Shown: piece after piece, positions 1-11,635 of the stretch
How positions within the stretch are numbered: position 1 is the first letter of the stretch
Layout: every line of letters begins with the position of its first letter
Assembly (NCBI RefSeq): GCF_024752355.1
Contig: NZ_JANTHZ010000008.1
Coordinates: forward strand, 62,001-126,000
Source: Ancylobacter mangrovi
GTDB taxonomy: Bacteria > Pseudomonadota > Alphaproteobacteria > Rhizobiales > Xanthobacteraceae
Direction of reading: 5' to 3'
Length of the DNA stretch: 64,000 bases
Position numbers and translations under genes: made by a program
The notes under the pieces: model-generated
The model's database searches: none
What the model saw: the letters and a program-made list of their open reading frames with translations, nothing else
What the model was told of the DNA's origin: nothing

Positions 1-102
1 CACCGACGCCCACGCTTCCGCGCGCGACGTTGCCGATGCCCGACACCCTGCCCACGCGCCCGCCCGCGCCCTGACGGGCGGACGCGTCTGACGGTTGCGG
101 GC

Positions 103-130
103 TTGCACCGCGCCGCGCCATGCCTATAGT
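103..130 (+). promoter_or_regulatory. Candidate promoter of argG
   Basis: A sigma-70-like pair is visible: TTGCAC at 103-108 and TATAGT at 125-130, separated by 16 bases, about 70 bases before the argG start. Transcription would begin near 137. The call rests only on this match and position. Confidence 0.45.
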
Positions 131-203
131 CCGCGCGCTTTCAGGCCCGGGCGCCTGCGGCCGGAGACGGCCTCGGCCCCCTCTCTCTCGTGCGGAACGG
201 AAC

Positions 204-1433
<1,230 letters not shown>

Positions 1434-1469
1434 TCCCTCCTCGCCGCGCGCAAGGATCACACAACGATA

Positions 1470-1498
1470 AAGGGCGGCCCCGCAGCGGGGCCGCCCTT
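1470..1498 (+). terminator. Hairpin terminator between argG and the convergent gene
   Basis: A 13-bp perfect GC-rich stem (AAGGGCGGCCCCG and its complement) closes around a 3-base loop, with A/T-flanked ends. It sits between the end of argG and the end of the opposing PNPOx-like gene and could serve both strands. Confidence 0.75.
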
Positions 1499-1530
1499 CG
1501 TCGTGCCGGGCCGGAGCGCGCAAGGGCGCG

Positions 1531-2031
1531 TCAGTCCAGCGGCACCTTGCGGTTCTCGCCGAGGTCCGGCTTGCGGCCGGCCATGCGCGCGCTCACCAGC
1601 TTGAGCGCGACCAGCGCGCCATTGGCCGGGCCGTCCCAATATTCCGCGTTCTCGGGCACGAAACGCAGCACCTCGATATTCGGGTCGTTCCTGCCCTGCT
1701 CGGGCCAGTAGGCCGCGGCGCCCTCGCTCCACAGATCGTCGATCTTGCGCCGATCCTGCACGACCTCGGTCTCGCCGGTGACGGACAGGAAGTCGCGCCC
1801 GGACTTGTCGACGAAGACCAGCGCCGACTGCGGTTCGCGCTGGAGCTCCTCGTCCTTGTGGCCGCGCCGGTCGGACAGGAACCAGACGCAGCCCTCCTCG
1901 CGCGCGGTGATCGCGTGCATCGGCCGGGCGCGCAGGGTGAGCCCCTGCTTCGAGACCAGCATGCAGGTGCGGATGTCGTCCATCATGCCCCAGACGTGAT
2001 CGACGGCCTTTTCCGTGCTCATCGTGTCCAT
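1531..2031 (-). CDS. Pyridoxamine 5'-phosphate oxidase-like (general stress protein 26 type) protein
   Basis: A 166-residue protein of the split-barrel flavin-binding fold. Segments such as MLVSKQGLTLRARPMHA near the N-terminus and ALVFVDKSGRDFLSVTGE in the middle resemble general stress protein 26, a small cytoplasmic FMN/F420-type binding family whose exact reaction is usually unknown. It is convergent to argG. The start could be the first Met (MDTMST) or the Met three residues later. It is unlikely to be the true pdxH, which is longer and has additional PLP-site motifs. Confidence 0.85.
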   Translation of the reverse strand: MDTMSTEKAVDHVWGMMDDIRTCMLVSKQGLTLRARPMHAITAREEGCVWFLSDRRGHKDEELQREPQSALVFVDKSGRDFLSVTGETEVVQDRRKIDDLWSEGAAAYWPEQGRNDPNIEVLRFVPENAEYWDGPANGALVALKLVSARMAGRKPDLGENRKVPLD

Positions 2032-2171
2032 GAGAAGCCTCCTCTTTGGTGAGGCAACACGAGGACGCGGCAGGGGTTCCCCGAAAGCCGCCCGGGAGGT
2101 CCGTGCAAATCCGCTGTCATGCAGGCGCGGCAGGGCTATGGTAACGCCACCCTGCCTCGAGGAGATGCCCC

Positions 2172-3314
2172 ATGCCCTGGTCGCTTACCGTCGGACATGT
2201 CTATGGCACGGCGGTCCGCATCCACGTGACCTTCCTGCTGTTCCTGGTCTGGATCTGGGCGGCCTATTACCGGCAGGGCGGCAGCGGCGCGGCCTGGGAG
2301 GGCGTCGCCTTCGTGGCGCTGCTGTTCCTGTGCGTGCTGCTGCACGAGTTCGGCCACATCGTCGCCGCACGGCGCTACGGGGTGAAGACGCCGGAGGTGA
2401 CGCTGTGGCCGTTCGGCGGCATCGCCCGGCTGGAGCGCATCCCGGAGAAGCCCTCCGAGGAGCTCGTGGTCGCCATCGCCGGGCCGCTGGTCAACGTCGT
2501 CATCGCGGCGGTGCTGCTGCTGTTCCTCGGCGGCCATGTCGGCATGGAGCACATCGAGAACATCGAGAACCCGCAGGTGAGCCTCGTCGCCAAGCTGGCG
2601 GCCGCCAACATCTTCCTTGTGGTGTTCAACCTGATCCCGGCCTTCCCGATGGATGGCGGGCGGGTGCTGCGCGCGCTGCTCGCCATGACCATGGGCCATG
2701 CCCAGGCGACCCAGACCGCGGCCTCGATCGGCCAGGCGCTCGCCATCGGGCTCGGCTTCCTCGGCATCTTCGGCAACCCGATGCTGATCGTGATCGCGAT
2801 CTTTGTCTTCCTAGCTGCCTCCGGCGAGGCGGGCTCGGTGCAGATGAAGCAGGCGGCGCAGGGGCTGCTGGTGCAGGACGCGATGATCACCCAGTTCGAG
2901 ACGCTGGGCCCGCAGGCGAGCGTGGGCGACGCGGCCGAGGCGCTGATCCGCACCACCCAGAAGGAATTTCCCGTCGTCGACGGCGCGGGGCACCTGCGCG
3001 GCGTGCTCACGCGCGACGCCATGATCCACGCGCTGCAGAAGAGCGGGCCGGCCTCCTCGGTGATCGAGGCGATGCAGGGCGAGGTGCCGACCGTGCCGGT
3101 GCGCTCCCCGCTCGACGCGGCGCTGCGCCTGCTCACCGAGAAGAGGGCGCCGGTGGTGGGCGTGCTCGACGCCGCCGGCAGGCTGGTCGGGCTGCTCTCG
3201 CCGGAGAATGTCGGCGAGATGATGATGCTGCGCGCCGCGCGCCCCGATGCGCGCTTCGGCCCCTGGGCGCGCCGCTCGACGCCCGGCCCGACCGGGCCGG
3301 GGATCGGCAGCTAG
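2172..3314 (+). CDS. Site-2 protease family zinc metalloprotease with CBS domains
   Basis: An M50 intramembrane protease of 380 residues. The zinc motif HEFGH is at residues 58-62 within a membrane helix, and the second metal ligand lies in NLIPAFPMDGG near residue 161. About six hydrophobic segments fill residues 20-220. A pair of CBS domains occupies roughly 245-355 (VQDAMITQFETL, VLTRDAMIHAL, VVGVLDAAGRLVGLLSPEN) and probably senses nucleotides. The tail is Pro/Arg-rich. The substrate is not evident from the neighbours. Confidence 0.92.
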   Translation: MPWSLTVGHVYGTAVRIHVTFLLFLVWIWAAYYRQGGSGAAWEGVAFVALLFLCVLLHEFGHIVAARRYGVKTPEVTLWPFGGIARLERIPEKPSEELVVAIAGPLVNVVIAAVLLLFLGGHVGMEHIENIENPQVSLVAKLAAANIFLVVFNLIPAFPMDGGRVLRALLAMTMGHAQATQTAASIGQALAIGLGFLGIFGNPMLIVIAIFVFLAASGEAGSVQMKQAAQGLLVQDAMITQFETLGPQASVGDAAEALIRTTQKEFPVVDGAGHLRGVLTRDAMIHALQKSGPASSVIEAMQGEVPTVPVRSPLDAALRLLTEKRAPVVGVLDAAGRLVGLLSPENVGEMMMLRAARPDARFGPWARRSTPGPTGPGIGS

Positions 3315-3317
3315 CGC

Positions 3318-3653
<336 letters not shown>

Positions 3654-3762
3654 CTATTTCGTCCGGTCGGGAACCTTCCGCCGACCGGCGCGTTGTCCTC
3701 GTCCGCCGCGCCCCTGCGCGGGCGCGTGCCGGAATCGGTGCGAACCCGTTTGCGAGGAGGAA

Positions 3763-4002
3763 ATGCGCATGACCACGGAACATGCCGCCGTGCGCCTGCA
3801 ATACTGGCCCCCATCCCACACCGTCGACGCCCCCGATACCTGGCCGGACAGCTACGAGTTCGGCTCGCTCGACGACGCCGTCGCCTTCGCCATGACGCAG
3901 GCCCCGGCCCACCGCGAGGTCGCGTGGCTGCGCACCGCCGACGGCGAGGTTTTGAAGATGCCGCAGATCCGGCGCCTGTGGGAGCTGCGCGACGAGCAGT
4001 GA
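3763..4002 (+). CDS. Hypothetical 79-residue protein
   Basis: I do not recognise a named function. A strong ribosome binding site (GAGGAGG) precedes the ATG at 3763; ATG at 3769 is an alternative start. The product is soluble, rich in Trp and charged residues, with segments YEFGSLDDAVAFAM and VAWLRTADGEVLKMPQIR that look like a small folded domain. Codon use resembles neighbours. Confidence 0.65.
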   Translation: MRMTTEHAAVRLQYWPPSHTVDAPDTWPDSYEFGSLDDAVAFAMTQAPAHREVAWLRTADGEVLKMPQIRRLWELRDEQ

Positions 4003-4076
4003 GCGCCGCGGCAGGGCCCGCGCACGCTGCGGCAGGCGCTAATTTGGGCGCTTCAGGGTGCCGCGCGGCGCCGTCA

Positions 4077-4104
4077 TTGCCTTGACGGGCGTTCTGAGTA
4101 TAGT
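4077..4104 (+). promoter_or_regulatory. Candidate promoter of typA
   Basis: TTGCCT at 4077-4082 and TATAGT at 4099-4104 are 16 bases apart, upstream of typA. The -10 is identical to that proposed for argG. The resulting leader would contain the hairpin at 4122-4147. Confidence 0.4.
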
Positions 4105-4121
4105 GCGCCGCAAAATTCATT

Positions 4122-4152
4122 GCGGGCCCGGAAGCCTTCGGGTCCGCTTTTT
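4122..4152 (+). terminator. Terminator-like hairpin in the typA leader
   Basis: A 9-bp stem (GCGGGCCCG with CGGGTCCGC, one G-T pair) with an 8-base loop is followed by five T residues at 4148-4152, ending 12 bases before the typA start. It lies between the candidate promoter and the gene, so it could act as an attenuator or mark the end of a short upstream transcript. Confidence 0.5.
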
Positions 4153-4164
4153 GGTGTTTGATTC

Positions 4165-5994
<1,830 letters not shown>

Positions 5995-6141
5995 GCCTTA
6001 CAGGGCGCCCGCGCCCTGCCGCCCCACGGCCTGTCACCGCCTGCCGAAGTAGCGGCGGTGCAACGCCCTGGTGGATCGATCGTGCGTTCGCGGAGGAAAG
6101 CCCTTGATCCCGGGGAGCGCATTTGCTCCCATCAGGGGGCA

Positions 6142-6651
6142 ATGAGCACGCTTCTTGTCGAGACTCGCCGGGCTCGCCCGACCGATGCCGCCCAGATTGC
6201 CGAGATCCACGACTCGGCCTGGCGGGTTGCCTATCGTGGCCTCATTCCCGGCGCCGAGCTGGAAAAGATGATCCAGCGGCGCGGCCCCCTGTGGTGGGAG
6301 ACGGCGCTGAAGCGCGGCTCGCGCGTGCTGGTGCTCACCCTCGGCGACGCGGTGGCCGGCTACGCCAATGTCGGGCGCAACCGCGCCCGCGGCCTGCCCT
6401 ATGAGGGCGAGATCTACGAGCTCTATCTGCGTCCCGAATATCAGGGCCTCGGCTTCGGCCGCCGCCTGTTCAACGATGCGCGCAAGGAACTGGCCAGCGC
6501 CGGCTTCGAGGGGCTCGCCGTGTGGGCACTGGCGGCGAACGAGCCGGCGCTGGGGTTCTACCGCGCGCTCGGCGGCATGGGCGTCGCCCGCTCCACAGAG
6601 ACCTTCGGCGAGCGCACGCTCGAAAAGCTGGCCTTCGGCTGGAACGGCTGA
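6142..6651 (+). CDS. GNAT family N-acetyltransferase
   Basis: A 169-residue single-domain acyl-CoA N-acyltransferase. It has the N-terminal RRARPTDAAQIAEIHDSAW segment, a central GEIYELYLRPEYQGLGFG with the acetyl-CoA-binding Q-x-x-G-x-G pattern, and the C-terminal NEPALGFYRALGG helix typical of the family. The start at 6142 follows a purine-rich GGGGG; the open frame extends upstream but without homology. The substrate is not predictable; small amines or protein termini are both possible. Confidence 0.9.
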   Translation: MSTLLVETRRARPTDAAQIAEIHDSAWRVAYRGLIPGAELEKMIQRRGPLWWETALKRGSRVLVLTLGDAVAGYANVGRNRARGLPYEGEIYELYLRPEYQGLGFGRRLFNDARKELASAGFEGLAVWALAANEPALGFYRALGGMGVARSTETFGERTLEKLAFGWNG

Positions 6652-6672
6652 AGCCGCCCTCTCCCGTGACCG

Positions 6673-6948
6673 CTAGCCCGCCACCGCCTGCTCCAGCCGG
6701 GCGGAAAGCTCGGCCGCGTCTCCGGTCAGCCTGAAGGTCTTCAGCCGCGCCGTCGCGCCCGAGACGAGCTCCACCCGCGACGGGGCAATGCCGGCGGCCT
6801 TTGCCAGCAGCCTGGCCAGCGCCGCGTTGGCCTTGCCGTCCTCCGCCGCCACCGAGACCCGCAGCTTCAGCGCCTCGCGCCCGTCGGCCAGCGTGACGAT
6901 ACCGTCGAGCGCGTCGCGCCCGCCGCGCGGCGTGGCGCGCACGGTCAC
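6673..6948 (-). CDS. DUF167 (YggU) family protein, start uncertain
   Basis: A small conserved domain: VTVRATPRGGRDALDGI, then AAEDGKANAALARLLAK and SRVELVSGATARLKTFRL are diagnostic of DUF167. The GTG at 6948 is the first usual start codon in frame. However, homology seems to begin about 10 codons earlier (WCAAPEGLL), where no ATG, GTG or TTG is in frame, so the real start may be a CTG. It lies just downstream of yggT on the same strand, as is common in Hyphomicrobiales, and probably shares its transcript. Function unknown. Confidence 0.75.
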   Translation of the reverse strand: MTVRATPRGGRDALDGIVTLADGREALKLRVSVAAEDGKANAALARLLAKAAGIAPSRVELVSGATARLKTFRLTGDAAELSARLEQAVAG

Positions 6949-7031
6949 GAGCAGCCCTTCCGGCGCCGCGCACCACGCGCGCGCGTGCCCGTCGCCCAGC
7001 GACCCAACTTCGCCCGGCGCGGGATTTCGGC

Positions 7032-7310
7032 TCAGAGCAGGATCTCGAACACGAGGTTGCGGATGAAGTAGAGGCCGATGATGAGGATCACCGGCGAGAT
7101 GTCGATGCCGCCGAGATTGGGCAGGATCCGCCGGATCGGCGCCAGCACCGGCTCGGTGACGCGCCAGAGGAACTCGCCGATGCTGCGCACGACCTGATTG
7201 TGCGGATTGACGACATTGAACGCCACCAGCCACGACAGGATGGCCGAGGCGATGAGAATCCAGACATAGAGCGTGATCAGCGTGTCGAACAGCCAGAGAA
7301 GCGAGTACAT
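7032..7310 (-). CDS. YggT family membrane protein
   Basis: A 92-residue protein with two membrane helices (residues about 3-25 and 70-90) around the family signature [24 protein letters not shown]. YggT proteins are inner-membrane proteins linked to osmotic tolerance and cell division/photosystem placement in other lineages. The start [10 protein letters not shown] was chosen over an upstream frame extension lacking hydrophobic character. It is followed on the same strand by the DUF167 gene. Confidence 0.92.
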   Translation of the reverse strand: MYSLLWLFDTLITLYVWILIASAILSWLVAFNVVNPHNQVVRSIGEFLWRVTEPVLAPIRRILPNLGGIDISPVILIIGLYFIRNLVFEILL

Positions 7311-7434
7311 CGCGAGCCTCGGAAGAGGGACCTTGGGCAGGCACCGGAGGGTATGCTTGTCATGATGCTTAAAGGCGCCGCCGCATTGCGGCAACCCCGA
7401 TTCACAAGGCCGGGGAACGGAGCGTCGAGGCGCC

Positions 7435-7464
7435 TTGACAGCGGGCGGGCGGGAACCGTACAAG
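7435..7464 (+). promoter_or_regulatory. Candidate promoter of tRNA-Ala
   Basis: A perfect -35 TTGACA at 7435-7440 and TACAAG at 7459-7464 with an 18-base spacer sit about 17 bases before the tRNA, as expected for a stable RNA gene. Confidence 0.55.
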
Positions 7465-7480
7465 GCGCGGCCTGAAGCGT

Positions 7481-7556
7481 GGGGCCGTAGCTCAGTTGGG
7501 AGAGCGCTGCAATCGCACTGCAGAGGTCAGGGGTTCAAATCCCCTCGGCTCCACCA
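7481..7556 (+). tRNA. tRNA-Ala (anticodon CGC)
   Basis: All four arms fold: acceptor GGGGCCG with CGGCTCC, D-arm GCTC-AGTTGGGA-GAGC, anticodon stem CTGCA/TGCAG with loop ATCGCAC (anticodon CGC, reading GCG), T-arm AGGGGTTCAAATCCCCT. The 3' CCA is encoded (7554-7556). Confidence 0.97.
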
Positions 7557-7867
7557 AATCGGCATTGAAATTCTTCGTGAATTTCGTCTCTCACTGATCT
7601 CATCCCAGCGCGATACACCGCTTCGCTACGACGCCGGCGAAATCCCGTGCGATGAAGCCGTGCGCGAGGCGCAGGCCACCGAACCCGACAATATCCGCCG
7701 GACGCGCGTCGGCACGCTCTCCTGCGCCGGGATGCGCACCGCACGGGCCGTGCGATGTCGACGAACCCGGCAGGATGGGAAGGCATTTTCGCAAGGCCGC
7801 GTGGCGGCGCCTCTCGCGGGCGACCGCGCTCGTCGAGAACGAGGCGGGCGCCGCGCTTGCGTCCGAG
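7557..7867. other. Gene-free stretch after tRNA-Ala
   Basis: About 310 bases between the tRNA and the end of the radical SAM gene. Open frames here lack homology or ribosome binding sites. No duplicate of the tRNA 3' end, integrase or terminator hairpin was found. Confidence 0.5.
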
Positions 7868-9481
7868 TCAGGCCGTCATGACGATGGCGGGCGTGCGCTC
7901 CGGGGCCGCCCATGAGCCATCCTCGATCGCCTCGATCTGGGAGGCGATCTCCTCGCTCACATAGCGGGCGAAGGGGCCGAGATGGGCGTAGAAAATCGCC
8001 ATCTTGACCATGGCCGGGACCGCGCCGGGATTTGTCCTCATCCCCTGGCCGATCAGCCGCGTCATCTGCAGGGCGAGCTGGGGATGCCTGAACGCGGACT
8101 TCACCATGAAGCTCGTGAAGAGGCGGGCATCCGCCATGGAGCGGCCGAAGTTGAAGCTCTTGTCCACCGCCGGCGGCGGCCTGAGCTTCTCGCCCACGCG
8201 CCGGACCCGGTCGAAGAACGAGCGGGGCGTGTAGATGGACGACACGACCTGATGATAGTCGCGCAGGATGTCGATGCGCGGACGTTTCGTGTCGAAGTTT
8301 AGCCCGGCGATACACTGGTCGCCCGACACGCCCTCGTCGACATGGTCGCTGGCGAACAGCCGGCCCTCGCGGCCCAGCCGGGTGGTGAGCTGCGTGTTGG
8401 GCAAGGCGTAGAGCAGGCCGACCATACTGACAGGTATAGCGGCATCCTCGATCAGCTCGGCCATTCTCGCGCCCGCGCCCGGCTTTTCGTCGTCGAAGCC
8501 GAGGATGAAGCCCGCGATCACGACAATGCCGGCGGCGTAGATCTTCTCGAGGCTGACGACGATGTCGCGCCGGGTGTTCTGCTTCTTCTGCGCGGACCGC
8601 AGCACGTCCTCGTCCGGGCTCTCGATGCCGACAAAGACGGTGAAGAATCCCGCCTGCGACAGCAGCGCCAGCAGGGCCTGGTCGTCGGCAAGGTTGATCG
8701 AGGCCTCGGTCGAAAACTCGAACGGGTGGCTGTGCGCCTTCTGCCATTCGATCAGCGCCGGCAGGAATGCCTTCACGGCCTTCTTGTTGCCGATCAGGTT
8801 GTCGTCGACGAAATCGACATGGCCGCGATAGCCGAGCGCGTAGAGCGCATCGAGCTCCGCGAGCATCTGCTCCGTCGTCTTGGTGCGCGGGACGCGGCCG
8901 TAGAGCTCGATGATGTCGCAGAACTCGCAGGTGAACGGGCACCCCCGCGAGAACTGGACGCCGACGAACAGGTAGTTGCTGAATGTGAGGAGATCGAAGC
9001 GGGGCACCGGCGAGCGCGTCACATCGGCCTGGAACTTCGGCGCGGTGAAGTCGCCTTTCGTCTCGCCGGACGTCCAGGCGGCGATGAAGTCGTCGATGAC
9101 GTCCTCCGCCTCCCCGAGCACGCGGAAGTCGGCAGCGGCGTAGAGTTCCGGGCTGGAGGTCGCATCCGGGCCGCCGACGGCCACGAGCTTGCCCGCGGCG
9201 TGTACGCGGTCGATCAGGCGGAGCGCATTCTCCTGCTGGGGCAGCATGCCGCTCATCAGCACGAGATCGGCCCAGCCGAGATCGCGGTCCGACAGCTCCT
9301 CGACGTTGCAGTCGACCAGCCGCAGGACCCAGTGCTCAGGCAGCATCGCTGCGACAGTGATCAGTCCGAGCGGAGGAGCCGGATAGCGCGCTCCCACCAG
9401 CGAGCATGTCTCACGGAAGTTCCAGAACGAAGGACCCGCAAACCGTGGGTACACGAGCAAGACCTTCGTCTGCTGCCGCAT
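7868..9481 (-). CDS. B12-binding domain radical SAM protein (DUF4070; HpnP-like class)
   Basis: A 537-residue radical S-adenosylmethionine enzyme. An N-terminal cobalamin-binding-like Rossmann domain spans residues 1-140. The iron-sulfur motif CPFTCEFC gives Cys181, Cys185 and Cys188. A TIM-barrel half with STEASINLADD and GIESPDEDVL follows, then a DUF4070-like C-terminal region. This architecture is shared by hopanoid C-2 methylase HpnP and several uncharacterised paralogues; I cannot say which from sequence alone, and no other hopanoid gene is nearby. The start at 9481 follows a GGAG box, while ATG 9499 lacks one. The AT-rich upstream region suggests a recently acquired locus. Confidence 0.85.
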   Translation of the reverse strand: MRQQTKVLLVYPRFAGPSFWNFRETCSLVGARYPAPPLGLITVAAMLPEHWVLRLVDCNVEELSDRDLGWADLVLMSGMLPQQENALRLIDRVHAAGKLVAVGGPDATSSPELYAAADFRVLGEAEDVIDDFIAAWTSGETKGDFTAPKFQADVTRSPVPRFDLLTFSNYLFVGVQFSRGCPFTCEFCDIIELYGRVPRTKTTEQMLAELDALYALGYRGHVDFVDDNLIGNKKAVKAFLPALIEWQKAHSHPFEFSTEASINLADDQALLALLSQAGFFTVFVGIESPDEDVLRSAQKKQNTRRDIVVSLEKIYAAGIVVIAGFILGFDDEKPGAGARMAELIEDAAIPVSMVGLLYALPNTQLTTRLGREGRLFASDHVDEGVSGDQCIAGLNFDTKRPRIDILRDYHQVVSSIYTPRSFFDRVRRVGEKLRPPPAVDKSFNFGRSMADARLFTSFMVKSAFRHPQLALQMTRLIGQGMRTNPGAVPAMVKMAIFYAHLGPFARYVSEEIASQIEAIEDGSWAAPERTPAIVMTA

Positions 9482-10067
9482 CCTGTGTCCTCCGGGCAAG
9501 GGACCTGAAATCGGGTGACCTGTCGTACACGCCCGATGACTATAGGCAGATTTTGGAAAAGTTACGACAAGTAGATAAGGTAAGAAAATGCTACTATTTT
9601 TCGACGATAATCGGCCAATCAGTGCCGCTCGCGGAGCGTTTTCTTTCTACCTCCAGTTGACCTATCGCTACCATTATACAGATTGACGGATTTTATTGTA
9701 TTTTCGTTGCCCCCGCGCAGCCATTTCGAGACGGCAACCCGGCCGGCGCGCCGAACTAGCCATCGGCCCGGCTTGCCACGCCGGCCGCCTTTGAGCGTCA
9801 CGCCCTTACCACCAAAGACGGAGGGTATCGGGTGGAATCGGCAGCAATCAGGTAGAATAATAGGGATGCCGCTACGTAATATTTGCCTTGTACCGCTTCC
9901 GACCTAGTCTCCACAAACCGCCCAAACGGTAACATTCGGCGATATCTAGAAATTTGCTTCAAATTCGGTGGCGAACATTTCTCTACGAAGTGTGACCATT
10001 AAGCACTGGTACACCAGTTGCGTGGCAGGATATTCATCGATCAGTAAATACACGCGAGGGAAGTCAC
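9482..10067. other. AT-rich gene-free region
   Basis: Nearly 590 bases, clearly richer in A/T than the neighbours (runs such as TTATTGTATTTTCG and TAATAGGG), without a convincing open frame. It separates the divergent radical SAM and porin genes and must hold both promoters, but I could not fix a confident -35/-10 pair. The porin start is preceded by a GAGGGA ribosome binding site. Confidence 0.6.
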
Positions 10068-10712
10068 ATGCGTAACGGGATACTGACGTCAGTCGCAGTG
10101 CTGCTGCTGGGCTCCTCCGCCTTCGCAGCCGACCTGCCGGTGAAGGCACCGGTCATGGCGGTCGAGCCGGTCCCCGTCTTCACCTGGACGGGCTTCTATC
10201 TGGGCGTGAACGCCGGCTATGGCTGGGGCTCCTCCGATTTCAACAGCGGGCTGAAGCTCGACAACCAGGATGGCGGCCTCGTCGGCGGCCAGATCGGTTA
10301 CAACTACCAGCTCGCCAACCAGATCGTGCTGGGTGCCGAGGCGGACCTGCAATATTCCGACCTGAGCGACAGCGCGACCTTCGACAGCGGCAGTTCGGTC
10401 AGCAGCAAGCTCCGCTATTTCGGCACGTTGCGCGCCCGGCTCGGCTACGCCTTCGACACCTGGCTGCCCTATGTGACCGGCGGTCTCGCCTATGGCTCGA
10501 ACAAGGTGAGCTTCAACTATTCGACGCCCGTCGACGAGAGCAACACCCATGTCGGCTACACGGTCGGCGGCGGCCTCGAATATGCGTTCTCGCAGAATAT
10601 CAGCGCACGGGTCGAGTATCTCTATACCGACCTCGGCGAGGAGACCTATGTCGGCCGCAAGGTGGACGTGGACTTCAACACCGTTCGCGCCGGCCTGAAC
10701 TACCGGTTCTGA
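10068..10712 (+). CDS. Outer membrane beta-barrel porin family protein (Omp25/31-like)
   Basis: A 214-residue secreted protein: signal peptide MRNGILTSVAVLLLGSSAFA cleaved before ADLPVKAP, then TWTGFYLGVNAGYGWG, which is the typical opening of the Omp25/Omp31/RopB group in Rhizobiales. Alternating amphipathic strands follow (GGQIGYNYQ, ARLGYAFD, VGGGLEYAF, ARVEYLYTDLG) and a C-terminal YRF, the phenylalanine recognised by the barrel assembly machinery. It probably gives outer membrane stability rather than forming a general pore. Single gene; the upstream region is AT-rich. Confidence 0.93.
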   Translation: MRNGILTSVAVLLLGSSAFAADLPVKAPVMAVEPVPVFTWTGFYLGVNAGYGWGSSDFNSGLKLDNQDGGLVGGQIGYNYQLANQIVLGAEADLQYSDLSDSATFDSGSSVSSKLRYFGTLRARLGYAFDTWLPYVTGGLAYGSNKVSFNYSTPVDESNTHVGYTVGGGLEYAFSQNISARVEYLYTDLGEETYVGRKVDVDFNTVRAGLNYRF

Positions 10713-10999
10713 TCGCGATGCCGGCGGCGACCCGGATGATCGGGCCGCCGCCTCGTCCGAGATCGGCATGACGTGAAGGACGCGCCGCCTGCACGACCTC
10801 CGTAGCGCTTGTTTCGCGCCGAAATGGAACGGGTCTTGTGGGAAGCGCGCGTTTCGGCTAGCATTAATCATCGATCTTGCATGTTGAACTCAGTTTTGCG
10901 CAGAGCTGCGCCGGGCGAATTTCCTCTCAAATCGATGCCAACGTGACGCTCGCGCGGTGCGGGCAATCGAATTCCTATGTCGACTGAAAGGACATCGTC

Positions 11000-11209
11000 A
11001 TGGCGACAGGTACTGTAAAGTGGTTCAACGGCCAGAAGGGCTACGGCTTCATTCAGCCCGACCAGGGCGGACCGGATGTGTTCGTCCACATCTCGGCGGT
11101 GGAGCGCGCGGGCCTTCCGGGCCTGAGCGACGGCCAGAAGATTTCTTATGAAATCGAAGCCGACCGCCGCAGTGGCAAGCAGTCGGCGGCCAACCTCAAG
11201 GCCGCCTGA
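11000..11209 (+). CDS. cspA: Cold-shock protein, CspA family
   Basis: A 69-residue single OB-fold nucleic-acid-binding protein. RNP1-like KGYGFI (residues 13-18) and RNP2 VFVHIS (about 28-33) are intact. It acts as an RNA chaperone in the cytoplasm. A leader of up to 290 bases lies between the porin gene and the start, in keeping with post-transcriptional control seen in this family. A strong terminator follows at 11271-11297. Confidence 0.97.
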   Translation: MATGTVKWFNGQKGYGFIQPDQGGPDVFVHISAVERAGLPGLSDGQKISYEIEADRRSGKQSAANLKAA

Positions 11210-11270
11210 GGCATTGTCTCCAGTCCCTGACCACGGATGTACTGGCAGGGACCGTTGAGGCATTGGGAGA

Positions 11271-11297
11271 GGCCGGGGCAACAACCCGGCCTTTTTT
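11271..11297 (+). terminator. Rho-independent terminator after cspA
   Basis: GGCCGGG (11271-11277), a 7-base loop and CCCGGCC (11285-11291) are followed by six T residues at 11292-11297, about 60 bases after the cspA stop. Confidence 0.9.
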
Positions 11298-11635
11298 CAT
11301 TTCCGGGCCGCATCCGACCGCGCGGCCCGCATCATCTTCCGGGCGCCGCCCCGCCGCGGCTGCGACATTTTGCCTCAACGATCGCACGGCGCCGTCGCGC
11401 GACCGCCATCCGGCGGGAGGCGGCCTCCCCCGCGCGGACGCTTCGGCGTCTGGCCGCCGCGGGCGAATGAAAGTATCTCCACACCGCTGAATGCGTTACC
11501 AAGGGTGACGCCGGGTGCCTGCCGACGCAGTTCGCTGCGCGCTTGACCTCCGGAACCGCGGCCATTTCTGATGGCCCGGGGCGCCGTTGCGCCGGATCGG
11601 GCCGGTCCGGTGCCGGCAGACATGCTGGGGGGCAT
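11298..11635. other. Gene-free stretch before the autotransporter-like gene
   Basis: About 340 bases with no supportable gene. A TTGACC at 11543 could be a -35 for the next gene but no good -10 follows at 16-18 bases. Frames that run through it are shadows without homology. Confidence 0.45.

Noticed and set aside
1-90. Possible 3' end of an upstream gene (frames ending at 73 or 90)
   Set aside because: Too short and Pro/Ala/Arg-rich; neither frame shows recognisable protein sequence.
2141-2166. GTAACG hexamer upstream of the site-2 protease gene
   Set aside because: The bases 16 positions downstream are AGAT, not CGTA, so it does not match the SigF-type element.
9406-9660. 84-residue frame running into the AT-rich region
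   Set aside because: Begins inside the radical SAM gene on the other strand, has no ribosome binding site or recognisable domain.
7481-10067. Genomic island integrated at tRNA-Ala with an attachment-site repeat
   Set aside because: No copy of the tRNA 3' end and no integrase were found; kept only as a base-composition observation.
11478-11499. GTAACG on the minus strand before the autotransporter-like gene
   Set aside because: No CGTA at 16 bases, and it points away from the gene.
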